Positions 1 through 8,000 of a DNA stretch of 19,347 nt are shown in pieces. The position numbers and the translations under genes were made by a program. Source of the DNA: Nitrospiraceae bacterium (GTDB taxonomy: Bacteria > Nitrospirota > Nitrospiria > Nitrospirales > Nitrospiraceae); the NCBI GenBank assembly GCA_011391455.1, contig JAABQN010000011.1, forward strand, positions 1-19,347. Direction: 5' to 3'. Within the stretch, counting starts at the first letter, position 1, and the number at the start of each line of letters is the position of its first letter. Below the pieces are notes generated by a model. The model ran no database searches, was not told where the DNA came from, and was given only the letters and a program-made list of their open reading frames with translations.

Positions 1-3
1 AAG

Positions 4-33
4 TTGACCCCCTGTAGCACCGAGACCTATAAT
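4..33 (+). promoter_or_regulatory. Sigma70-type promoter for fabH
   Basis: TTGACC at 4-9 and a perfect TATAAT at 28-33 are separated by 18 bp, giving 11 of 12 consensus bases. Transcription would start near 40, about 30 bases before the fabH ATG at 71. I see no obvious Shine-Dalgarno sequence in that leader. The fit is seen in the sequence; activity is inferred. Confidence 0.7.
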
Positions 34-70
34 CCCACCGATCTTGCAGTGAACCATATTCGTCAGACCG

Positions 71-1063
71 ATGATACGAACGAGAATTATCGGAACGGGA
101 TCATACCTCCCTGAACGGGTGGTCTCGAATCGCGAGGTGGGGGCTTCGCTGGACCTCGATCCGGAGGTTATCTCTCGTTTGACAGGTATTCAGGAGCGAC
201 GAAGGGCCGCTCAGTCCCAAGCGTCTTCTGATCTTGCGGTGGAAGCGGCCAGGCAGGCGCTTGGGGCTGCCGGATTCCCGGTTTCTGAGTTGGGCGCAAT
301 TGTGCTTTCGACCACCTCTCCCGATACGGTCTTCCCTTCCACCGCCTGCCATGTTCAACGGATGCTTGGCTGCTCCTCAATACCGGCATTTGACGTGGCG
401 GCTTCCTGTTCGGGCTTTCTCTATGGCCTCTCGATGGCCGATGCCATGATCCGGAGCGGGCAGGTCAAGACCTGCTTGGTGGTGGCGGCAGAAGTGAAGT
501 CTCGTTCCGTCGATCCCGCTGATGGCGATACGGCGCTCTTATTCGGCGATGGGGCCGGTGCGGTCGTATTGCGGGGCGAGCCGGAAGAAAGTCAGCTGAG
601 CCGGGGGCTCCTGGGGCTCCGTCTTCGATCGGACGGCGCTCAGCATAGTCTGATTACGATTCCCGCAGGAGGATCGCGCCGGCCGACGACGCCGGAGACG
701 GTCGAGCAGAAGAGCCATACGTTGCGGATGCAAGGGGCGCCGCTCTTTCGTCTGGCGGTGAAGCGACTGGACCAGGCCATCCGCGAGATCGTGAAGGAGT
801 TCGGTGTCGATATCCACGATGTCGCGCAGTTTGTCTTACACCAAGCCAATGGGAGGATTCTCGATCAGCTGACAAAGCGGCTTGGGGTTTCGCAGGAACG
901 GGTCTGTTCCGTGATCGGACGCTACGGCAATACGTCATCGGCATCATTACCGATCGCGCTCGACCACGCAGTCCGTTCGGGAATGATTCTGCCCCACGAT
1001 ATCGTTCTATTGGGAAGTTTTGGCGGTGGCGTGACGTGGGCTACAGGGTTGGTTAGGTGGTAA
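71..1063 (+). CDS. fabH: Beta-ketoacyl-ACP synthase III (FabH)
   Basis: This 330-residue protein is a thiolase-fold condensing enzyme. FabH starts fatty acid synthesis in the cytoplasm by condensing an acyl-CoA, usually acetyl-CoA, with malonyl-ACP. The Cys-His-Asn triad is complete: C113 in AASCSGFLYG, H257 in VLHQANG and N287 in GRYGNTSSAS, with the spacing of E. coli FabH (112/244/274). The C-terminal glycine-rich GSFGGGVTWA is also typical. Length is normal for the family. The ATG at 71 gives the expected N-terminus (IIGTGSYLPE) and lies about 30 bases behind a near-consensus promoter, although no strong ribosome binding site is visible. The gene is alone on this strand and converges on the phoR-like gene. 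No other fatty acid gene is visible next to it, so it could be a second FabH paralogue with another acyl preference; the sequence does not decide this. Confidence 0.93.
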   Translation: MIRTRIIGTGSYLPERVVSNREVGASLDLDPEVISRLTGIQERRRAAQSQASSDLAVEAARQALGAAGFPVSELGAIVLSTTSPDTVFPSTACHVQRMLGCSSIPAFDVAASCSGFLYGLSMADAMIRSGQVKTCLVVAAEVKSRSVDPADGDTALLFGDGAGAVVLRGEPEESQLSRGLLGLRLRSDGAQHSLITIPAGGSRRPTTPETVEQKSHTLRMQGAPLFRLAVKRLDQAIREIVKEFGVDIHDVAQFVLHQANGRILDQLTKRLGVSQERVCSVIGRYGNTSSASLPIALDHAVRSGMILPHDIVLLGSFGGGVTWATGLVRW

Positions 1064-1070
1064 GGCCCGT

Positions 1071-1151
1071 CTTGTTCATTTGGTTTATCTGGTCTATTTG
1101 GTCTATCTTGTTCAACCAAACAAACGAGACAAACCAAATAAACTAAATAAC
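1071..1151. repeat. Nonamer-period imperfect inverted repeat, copy 1
   Basis: Nine consecutive 9-bp units fill exactly 81 bp. Five units on the left follow roughly YTKGTYYAT (for example TTGGTTTAT 1080-1088, CTGGTCTAT 1089-1097). The polarity then flips at GTTCAACCAAA (1110-1120). Four units of the complementary type follow (CCAAACAAA, CGAGACAAA, CCAAATAAA, CTAAATAAC). It lies between the convergent fabH and phoR-like genes, and its last unit contains the phoR stop codon (CTA at 1143-1145 on the + strand). It could act as a bidirectional terminator, but there is no GC-rich stem. The same element recurs at 14053-14160. Confidence 0.8.
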
Positions 1152-2978
1152 AGTCTTCTCCTGCTGAACCGGTAGCCTGACGACAAAACGGCTGCCGGTT
1201 GGGGTGTTCGCTTCGACCCATACTCGCCCGCCTAGACCCTCGACGATATGTTTGACGATTGCTAGCCCGAGCCCTGTTCCACCTAGCTCCCGCGAGCGGG
1301 CTTTATCGACCCGATAGAATCGTTCGAATACACGCGGGCGATCCATTTCGGAAATTCCCAACCCGGTATCGGTCACACTCAGTTCCACAGCCGTGGGTGT
1401 CGCGGACTGATCGGCATCGTCCAAAATCGGGCGGGCCGCCACGGTGATGGTCCCTTTCTCGGGGGTGTATTTGATGGCGTTATCGAGCAGGTTGGACAGG
1501 ACTTGCATCAGCCGGTCTTCGTCGCCGAGGACAGCCGGCAGATTGCCCTTTACAGAGGAGACGAGCCGGTGTCCCTTCTTGTCCGCTAAGGGTTTGATCA
1601 TGGCCAACGTTCTCTCGACGACGCTCTGGATATGAAGCGGCTCCCGCTTGAACTGAACCTGCCCGGATTCGATCTTCGACAGCTGGAGCAGGTCATCGAG
1701 AATCAGGTTCAGCCGGTCGCTTTGCTTGAGAATGATGTCGAGGAATTGTGTGCTGGTCTCCGGATCGTCTTTGGCGCCGTCGAGTAAGGCTTCGATATAT
1801 CCCTTGATCGATGTGAGCGGGGTTCTCAGTTCGTGGGACACGTTGGCGACGAAATCCTTCCGGATAATCTCCAGGCGGCGTAATTCTGTCATGTCATGAA
1901 AGATCAGCACTGCGCTCGCTTCATTCTCTCGATCGGATTCAGTGGCTGAGGCTTCGATATGGAGCCGGCGGCCGCTGGGGTGCAGGAGAATTTCATCTTC
2001 TTCGTTCATGCGTGTCGCCAGAACTGTTGAGACCAACCTGTCCAATTGCGGGTGCCGGAAGACATCGGAGCAGTGGTGTCCTCGTGCTTCTGTCCTGGTG
2101 ACCTCGAACATCCGTTCTAACGCCGGGTTGACTTGGAGGACGCGGCCTCGACGGTCCAGAACCATCACGCCTTCGACCATTGAGGTCAACATGGCCAAGA
2201 GTTGGGACCGATCTTCGGAGAGTTCATCGATTTTGGCTCTCAGTTGGTCTGTCATGTGGTTGAGTGTGTCGGCTAAGAGACCGACTTCATCCCGTGATCC
2301 GGTCCTGATACGGATCGCGAGGTCGCCCTTTGCCAGCTGCTGCGCCGCGATTGCAATATCGGACAGGGGTTTCGTGATGCTGTGGGCAAGCCATACGCTC
2401 AGTACAACGGCAATTAAGAATGCAATCCCGAAGGCGATGGCCAAGTCCCTGTGCAATTTGGCCACTTCATGGTCGAACGTCGTCATCGGTAATCCCAGTC
2501 TCAAGAAGACGGCGGGATTCGCCTGGTTTGCGCCGCTCAGACCGACAGCCAGATACAGCGTGCGCTCACCGGTCGTGTGATTCGTGTGGAGATCCGTTCC
2601 GTGCCCGGTGGCCATGGCCTGCTGAATTTCCGGTCGTGCTCTGTGGTTTTCAACCGTAGCGAGGTTGCTATCTGAGACGGCGCTGTCGGCCAATACCCGT
2701 CCATCCGGAGCAATGAGGGTCACGCGTGCGAGGGCTCGCGCGCTGAGATCCCGCACCGCCGCTTGTAATTGGGGGGTCGAGGACAGCGCGCCTGGTTGTG
2801 TCAGAAACGGCTGCAGCCCGTATGCGGCGAGACTGGTTTGAGCCTCCAGTATCTGTCCCGATTGGACGATCTCCTGTTGATCGAGGGAGCGAACTGCCAG
2901 TGCCCGGGCGATGAGAAGCCCGCAGGCGAGGACCAGCAGGGCTCCGATCGTGACCTTCCATCGTATGGAGAGTGTCAT
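1143..2978 (-). CDS. phoR: PhoR-like membrane sensor histidine kinase
   Basis: This 611-residue kinase has a classical layout. A transmembrane helix (about 8-28) is followed by a periplasmic sensor region (about 30-180) and a second helix (about 183-203, rich in Ile, Ala and Val). Next come a HAMP linker, a PAS domain (about 260-330, GVMVLDRRGRVLQVNPALERMF) and HisKA with H382 in SHELRTPLTS. The HATPase domain has an N box (NLLDNAIKYTP), a G1 box (DTGLGIS) and a G2 box (GGTGLGLAIVKH). It should autophosphorylate H382 and pass phosphate to the regulator encoded just upstream. The PhoR/phosphate assignment rests on architecture and the PhoB-like partner. The sensor domain is not diagnostic and no pst genes are visible, so another envelope signal is possible. 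It is transcribed after phoB with a 72-bp gap that holds an inverted repeat. The ATG at 2978 has no clear ribosome binding site. Confidence 0.85.
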   Translation of the reverse strand: MTLSIRWKVTIGALLVLACGLLIARALAVRSLDQQEIVQSGQILEAQTSLAAYGLQPFLTQPGALSSTPQLQAAVRDLSARALARVTLIAPDGRVLADSAVSDSNLATVENHRARPEIQQAMATGHGTDLHTNHTTGERTLYLAVGLSGANQANPAVFLRLGLPMTTFDHEVAKLHRDLAIAFGIAFLIAVVLSVWLAHSITKPLSDIAIAAQQLAKGDLAIRIRTGSRDEVGLLADTLNHMTDQLRAKIDELSEDRSQLLAMLTSMVEGVMVLDRRGRVLQVNPALERMFEVTRTEARGHHCSDVFRHPQLDRLVSTVLATRMNEEDEILLHPSGRRLHIEASATESDRENEASAVLIFHDMTELRRLEIIRKDFVANVSHELRTPLTSIKGYIEALLDGAKDDPETSTQFLDIILKQSDRLNLILDDLLQLSKIESGQVQFKREPLHIQSVVERTLAMIKPLADKKGHRLVSSVKGNLPAVLGDEDRLMQVLSNLLDNAIKYTPEKGTITVAARPILDDADQSATPTAVELSVTDTGLGISEMDRPRVFERFYRVDKARSRELGGTGLGLAIVKHIVEGLGGRVWVEANTPTGSRFVVRLPVQQEKTVI

Positions 2979-3003
2979 AAGAGACGCGTTTCGTTAACCG
3001 TTC

Positions 3004-3057
3004 ATCGTGAATCGATAAAAGACTTCCGGACATTTCATGCGTTTAACGATTCACGAT
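3004..3057. repeat. Inverted repeat between phoB and phoR
   Basis: ATCGTGAATCGATAAA at 3004-3019 and TTTAACGATTCACGAT at 3042-3057 pair over 15 of 16 positions around a 22-bp loop. The right arm contains the phoB stop codon (3051-3053) and part of its last sense codon. The word CGATTCA is reiterated just beyond it (3055-3061). Because phoB and phoR read leftward, the hairpin would form at the 3' end of the phoB message, before phoR. It could thus reduce or stabilise one part of the transcript. No T-tract follows the stem on the - strand, so a simple intrinsic terminator is unlikely. Confidence 0.7.
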
Positions 3058-3755
3058 TCACGTTCTTTTAATTTGTACCCTAGGGATTTGACCGACATGA
3101 TCGCCTCGTTGAGCGAGGGGAGTTTCTGCTTGAGTCTTCGGACGTGGACGTCGACCGTCCGCGTCGTTCCGTAGTAATCGTATCCCCAGACGGTATTGAG
3201 AAGGACATCTCTTGTCAGGACTCTGCCGGGATTGCGCAAGAGATGTTCGAGCAGGCCGAACTCTTTTGCCGTGAGAGGGACTTCCACCTTTTTTACGGTG
3301 ACTTCGTGTCGCGCGAGATCCATGACAAGATTGCCATAGCGATATTGGGACGGGCTCTCGTCCGGTTTCCGCTCAAGCCGTCGAAAGAGGGCCTTGATGC
3401 GGGCGACCAGCGTCTTGGGGCTGAACGGTTTGGTGACGTAGTCGTCGGCTCCCAACTCCAGGCCGATGATACTGTCCGACTCCTCGGCTTTGGCGGTCAA
3501 CATGATGATGGGGAGCATCGCGGTTTCTGGAGCCGATCGAAGGCGTTTACAGATTTCCAGGCCGTCGATCTCCGGCAGCATCAAGTCGAGGATGACCAAA
3601 TCCGGCTTCTCCTGTTTCGCCTGCCGGAGGCCTTCCGTGCCAGTCGAGGCCGATAGGGTTCGAAAGCCTTCTTTCTCCAAATACAGTTTGACTAGTTGGA
3701 GAATGTCGCGTTCGTCTTCAACGATGAGGATTTTTTTGCTTGCAGGGCTGGACAT
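3051..3755 (-). CDS. phoB: PhoB-like OmpR-family response regulator
   Basis: This 234-residue regulator has an N-terminal receiver domain (about 8-122) and a C-terminal OmpR/PhoB winged-helix domain (about 135-230). The phosphorylation site is D57 in LVILDLMLPEIDG, with acidic residues E13-D14 and switch residues T87 and K109 in place. The DNA-binding half shows VPLTAKEFGLLEHLLRNPG, the turn RVLTRDVLL and the recognition segment TRTVDVHVRRLKQKL. It is expected to bind direct repeats upstream of target genes once phosphorylated by the adjacent kinase. Length matches PhoB (about 230). The start at 3755 gives a normal receiver N-terminus; a plausible promoter lies so close that the leader may be only a few bases. 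The exact regulon, phosphate or another envelope response, cannot be read from the sequence. Confidence 0.85.
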   Translation of the reverse strand: MSSPASKKILIVEDERDILQLVKLYLEKEGFRTLSASTGTEGLRQAKQEKPDLVILDLMLPEIDGLEICKRLRSAPETAMLPIIMLTAKAEESDSIIGLELGADDYVTKPFSPKTLVARIKALFRRLERKPDESPSQYRYGNLVMDLARHEVTVKKVEVPLTAKEFGLLEHLLRNPGRVLTRDVLLNTVWGYDYYGTTRTVDVHVRRLKQKLPSLNEAIMSVKSLGYKLKERES

Positions 3756-3768
3756 AGCTGGTCTTATG

Positions 3769-3797
3769 AGACTACGAGGGAGAGATCATTGTGTCAA
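3769..3797 (-). promoter_or_regulatory. Possible promoter of the phoB-phoR pair
   Basis: On the - strand, a perfect TTGACA (3797-3792) is followed after 17 bp by TAGTCT (3774-3769), a weak -10 hexamer. Transcription would start near 3762, only about 6 bases before the phoB start codon at 3755, so the message would be almost leaderless. I see no convincing pho box. Confidence 0.35.
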
Positions 3798-3831
3798 GAC
3801 GGACCGCAAAGTGTGGCGTGGGCCAATTCAG

Positions 3832-3861
3832 TTGACGGAGCCCGCTGCTCTGACGTAAGGT
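3832..3861 (+). promoter_or_regulatory. Possible ispH promoter
   Basis: TTGACG (3832-3837) and TAAGGT (3856-3861) are 18 bp apart in the divergent phoB/ispH spacer. This would place the transcript start near 3868, about 65 bases before the ispH ATG. The -35 is good and the -10 is poor. Confidence 0.4.
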
Positions 3862-3915
3862 GAACACCAGTGTTCCGTGAGAATGTGGGCAGGAATGTGG
3901 CCCTGTACTGAGCTC

Positions 3916-3928
3916 AGGAGAAGGGGAG
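3916..3928 (+). promoter_or_regulatory. Ribosome binding site fixing the ispH start
   Basis: The purine-rich AGGAGAAGGGGAG ends 5 bases before the ATG at 3934. This selects that start over the ATG 57 bases upstream at 3877, which would add 19 residues unlike any IspH. Confidence 0.75.
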
Positions 3929-3933
3929 CGGTT

Positions 3934-4896
3934 ATGAAGATCTATCTCGCCAATCCACGAGGGTTCTGCGCCGGAGTCGATCGGGCCATCGATATTGTCG
4001 ACCTCTCGCTCAAGAAGTATGGGGCGCCGATCTACGTTCGGCATGAAATCGTCCATAGCCGTCACGTCGTGAACTCACTCCGCACCAAGGGCGCGGTGTT
4101 TGTGGAGGAGTTGGGAGAAGTGCCGGAAGGTTCGGTCGTGATCTTCAGTGCCCACGGGGTGGCCAAGTCTGTGTGGGACGAAGCGAATCGGCGGCGGCTG
4201 CATGTGATCGATGCCACCTGTCCGTTGGTCATCAAAGTGCATAACGAGGTCAATCGCGACTATACCCAGGGGTACGATCTCATCCTCATCGGCCATGCCG
4301 GCCACCCGGAGGTGATCGGGACGCTCGGACAGATCCCGGACAAGTTCCATCTGGTTTCTTCCGTGGAAGATGTCGAGAAGCTGCAGGTTGAGAACGCCCA
4401 TGACCTTTCGTATGTGACGCAAACGACTTTGAGTGTCGATGAGTGCCGGGATATCGTCGGCGCGCTCCATAAACGATTCCCACACATCAAGGGGCCGCAT
4501 CAGGAAGATATTTGTTACGCGACGCAGAATCGCCAGAATGCGGTGAAGGAACTCTCTTCGCTGGTGGATGTCATCCTGGTCATCGGGTCTCCCAATAGTT
4601 CGAATTCCAACCGGTTGCGGGAGCTGGGGGAGCGGTGCGGAATTGCGTCCTACTTGATCGATGCCGCATCCGACATCGATCCCGCTTGGCTCGCGAACGT
4701 GAAAGCAGTCGGGATTACCGCCGGTGCCTCGGCGCCGGAAGTACTGGTCGAAGAGGTGGTGACCTACCTCAAAACGTTTGGGCCTGCAGAGGTCGCAGAT
4801 CTGACCGTGATCGAAGAAGATGTCGAGTTTCTCCTCCCCAAGGAATTGATCACCATCGAGCCTTCAAGTAGCTCTGTCGGGGCTCAGGTAGGGTAA
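3934..4896 (+). CDS. ispH: 4-hydroxy-3-methylbut-2-enyl diphosphate reductase (IspH/LytB)
   Basis: IspH is the last enzyme of the MEP isoprenoid pathway. This iron-sulfur protein reduces HMBPP to isopentenyl and dimethylallyl diphosphate in the cytoplasm. The 320-residue product has the three cluster cysteines: C12 in NPRGFCAGVDRAI, C96 in DATCPLV and C194 in ICYATQNRQ. It also has the substrate-binding histidines in RHEIVHSRHVV and GHAGHPEVIG (with the catalytic Glu after the second His), and the diphosphate-binding stretch GSPNSSNSNRLREL. Length and motif spacing match the E. coli protein (12/96/197). The start at 3934 is supported by a strong ribosome binding site. The gene stands between the divergent phoB gene and smc. 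Isopentenyl units from it would feed squalene for the shc product encoded 4 kb downstream. Confidence 0.96.
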   Translation: MKIYLANPRGFCAGVDRAIDIVDLSLKKYGAPIYVRHEIVHSRHVVNSLRTKGAVFVEELGEVPEGSVVIFSAHGVAKSVWDEANRRRLHVIDATCPLVIKVHNEVNRDYTQGYDLILIGHAGHPEVIGTLGQIPDKFHLVSSVEDVEKLQVENAHDLSYVTQTTLSVDECRDIVGALHKRFPHIKGPHQEDICYATQNRQNAVKELSSLVDVILVIGSPNSSNSNRLRELGERCGIASYLIDAASDIDPAWLANVKAVGITAGASAPEVLVEEVVTYLKTFGPAEVADLTVIEEDVEFLLPKELITIEPSSSSVGAQVG

Positions 4897-4931
4897 TTCC
4901 GTTTCTTGCCCCGTTTCCCTCACCAACTGTT

Positions 4932-4975
4932 GTAGGTGTCTCCCTTGGCGCCTACCACCGGCAGTATTTTTCTTT
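4932..4975 (+). terminator. Weak terminator-like hairpin after ispH
   Basis: GTAGGTG (4932-4938) can pair with CGCCTAC (4949-4955), including one G-U pair, across a 10-base loop. A T-rich stretch (TATTTTTCTTT) starts about 9 bases after the stem. The distance between stem and T-tract makes it a poor intrinsic terminator. Confidence 0.25.
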
Positions 4976-5003
4976 GATTTCCCCCTTGGGTCCGTGCTAC
5001 AAA
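4974..5003 (+). promoter_or_regulatory. Possible smc promoter
   Basis: TTGATT (4974-4979) and TACAAA (4998-5003) are 18 bp apart, 59 bp before the smc start codon. Each hexamer is a moderate match to consensus. Activity is inferred only. Confidence 0.4.
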
Positions 5004-5048
5004 ATCAACCGTTAATCTCGTGTGAGTCTTCTTGGAACGCACTACCGC

Positions 5049-5055
5049 AAGGGAG
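5049..5055 (+). promoter_or_regulatory. Ribosome binding site fixing the smc start
   Basis: AAGGGAG lies 6 bases before the ATG at 5062. It supports the protein beginning MYLKSLEMAGFKSF, the usual SMC N-terminus, rather than the in-frame ATG at 5032. Confidence 0.75.
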
Positions 5056-5061
5056 TTACTG

Positions 5062-8000
5062 ATGTATTTGAAATCTCTAGAGATGGCGGGATTTAAGTCG
5101 TTCGCGGAAGCCAAGATCGAATTCCCGGATGGTGTCACAGCCATCGTGGGGCCGAACGGGAGCGGTAAAAGTAATGTCGTCGATGCGATTCTTTGGGTGC
5201 TCGGTGAGCAGAGCACAAAGGCTCTGCGCAGCGAGAAGATGGAAGATGTCATTTTTAACGGGACCGAAATGCGAAAGCCTCTCGGCCTGTCTGAAGTGTC
5301 GCTCGTGATCAGCGGGCTGGATCGGATCACGGTGGATCCCCTGTCCGGTCTTTCGAGCCAGCTTGCGGAATACCAGGAACTCATGATCACGCGCCGCCTG
5401 TATCGTAATGGCGAGAGCGAATACCTCATCAATAAGACCGCCTGCCGGTTGAAGGATATCCGGAGCATCCTGCTGGACACCAGGGCCGGGACAAAGGGAC
5501 ACACCGTCATTGCGCAGGGGCAGATCGATCAGATCTTGAACGCCTCACCGCAAGATCGGCGCGAGTTGATCGAAGAAACCGCCGGCATCGTTCGCTACAA
5601 GAAACAGAAGGCCGAAGCGTTGCGCAAATTGGATGCAACGCAGCAAAATCTCCTTCGCGTAAGGGACATCGTTGCTGAGGTGAAGAAGCAGTTGAATTCC
5701 CTCGAACGCCAAGCGCGGCAGGCACGGTCCTATCAGACGTTGCACCAAGAGGCCAAGTTGCTGGAAGTTCAGTTGCTGACCAACGAATATCGCCGTTTGC
5801 GAGCCACGCTCAAGGAGGTGGAGTCGGAACTGCAGACGTTGGGAGATCATGAGTCCGAACGGACCGCCGAACTGGCGCGTTTGAATACGGAGCTGGAGCG
5901 GATCAAGCTGGCGATTGCCGCCGCGAATGAAGCGATCGGGCAACGGCGCGAGGAACTGTCGAAGGTTGAACAGCAACAGGCACGGGCGTTGACAGCCGCC
6001 GAGGTCGAGCGTCATCGGGGAGAACTCTACGAACAGCAGCAGAGCCAGGGACGGGAAGAACTCGGACGCCTTACCCAGGAACAGCAGCAGGGTGCGGCGG
6101 AGGCTGCGGCCCTCGAAGATACGTTGGCCACGCTCGAACGTGAATGTACGGAGCGGGAGCAGGTGTTCGAGACACTTGACCGGGAGATGAAAGAGCTGGT
6201 CCATCAACGGGCCGCGGCTTTGGCTGAAGAGGAACGAGGGCGGTTGGACGTACTCAACCTGGCGGTATTGGTTGCGAATGCCGAGCAGACGCTGGAGCAA
6301 TTGGCCACCCGCATCCAAGAGGCGGCGGATCGAGAAGGTAAGCTGGCTCGTGAGCGGGAAGACTTTCAGCTGCAACATGTCAGGGCAGCGGACAAACGCC
6401 AGGCGTTCCAACAGGCTTTCCATGAGACGGAGCAGTCGATTATCGATCTGCGCCGCCGGCTGCAAGGTGTCGAAGAAGGAAGTGAGCATGCGTCAGCCGA
6501 GTTGGCTGAAGTCGACCAGTTGGTCTTTCGTCAATCGGAAGAGTTGGCCGCCGTGGACTCTCATCTCAGAGCGCTGCAAGGCGTGCTGCAGGAAGACATG
6601 GGCTACGGACGTCGAGGCGACGAAGAATCGACGGCGCTCAAAGCCTGTACCGGGGTTCACGATGCCATCGTCGAATGGCTGGTCGTGCCTCCCGGATGGG
6701 ACCGAGCGGTAGAAGCGATCTTGGGCGAACGGGTCAGGGGATGGTTTGTCGATGACCCTGCTGCCGCTTGCGGGGCGATTGAGTTTCTCAAAGGGAAAGA
6801 TCTTGGGCGTGGGACTTTCATTCCGCAGCAACCGCGCTGGACGACTCGGGATACGGCGCCTCACGTGTGGTGGGCTGCGGTGGCGGGCCAGCCCGGTGTG
6901 GTCGGGCGTGCGGTCGATTTGATCCAGGTGGAGGGGCGGCGCGAAGCGGCCCGTGATTATCTTTTCGATCGGATGATATTCGTCGATACACTCAAAGATG
7001 CCATGGCTCTGTGGGAACAACAGCCCTGCGCGGCTCCCGATGGGCCCATCCTCGTGACGCGTGCAGGAGAGATCTTGGATGCCGCCGGGGTGGTCACCGG
7101 TGGGCAGGCCAGTGCAACGGGAGGCTTGCTGCAACGCCGCCGGGAGGTGCTTCACTTGGAAGCCCAGAGCGTCTCGCTGACGGGATGCATCGAAGAAGGA
7201 AAGCAGCGACGGGAACGATTGCTGGCGCAGGGACAGGAATTGCGCGAGCAGAGCCGGCAACTCTCGGAATCGCTGCGTGATGCCGAAATGCAGGGGCTTT
7301 CGCTACAGAAAGACGAAGCCGGGCTTCAGCATGTGCTGGGAGGTCTTGCATTACGGATCGATACATTGACGGACGATGCGCGACGAGGCTCAGCGGAAGC
7401 GCAGCGGCTCAATCAGGAAATGCGCTCCTGCGAAGCGCAGCTTGCGCAATGGATCGCGGAGAAGGCCGGACAGGACACCGGGCTCAGCCATGTGCGCGAG
7501 CGGGTGAGGCAGATCGATCACGGCATGCAGGGGCTGCAGCAGCGATTCACAGAGGCGCAATTGGTGGCGCAGGATATTCGGACGACTCGTGAGCATCGCC
7601 ATCGTGACCTTCTGCGGATTCAGCAACAGCAACAAGACGCGACCGTACGCATCGAGACGCTGACGCGCCATGTTGATGGGCTTGCGGCTTCGATCGAACA
7701 GAGCCGGGTTGAACGTGAACGCCAGGAAGCCTGTTGTCGAGAGTTCGGCGAGTCGGCAGTCCAGGTCAAGGCCCGGCTGGTTGAGGGACAGGAGCTACAG
7801 GCGCAGGACATGGCGGCGGCGCAGCAGCTCGATGCCGGGCTGGAGGATGTTCGCCGCGCAGTGTCGTCCTTACGCGAATCCCGCATGGCGGTGGAGGTCA
7901 AGAAGGCAGAAAATCGGATGCAACTGGGGACTGTCGAATCCACGCTTTTGGGAACGTACCAGGTCGATCCGGCGACGCTGCTCGAATCACCGGCCGCCTC

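Noticed and set aside
922..1221. Open frame on the - strand with a Leu/Val run followed by Asn/Gln/Pro-rich sequence
   Set aside because: It arises from the 9-bp-period repeat plus antisense of fabH and phoR ends; the period of three codons keeps the frame open by chance, and there is no start signal.
1942..2580. 212-codon open frame antisense to phoR
   Set aside because: It lies wholly inside the histidine kinase gene, whose domains are intact; Arg/Ser-rich composition typical of shadow frames in GC-rich DNA.
3756..3933. Possible pho box in the phoB upstream region
   Set aside because: I searched for CTGTCAT-like direct repeats at 11-bp spacing and saw none that fit.
5545..6489. 314-codon open frame antisense to smc
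   Set aside because: Leu/Gln/Arg-rich mirror of the SMC coiled coil with no recognisable domain; smc is intact.
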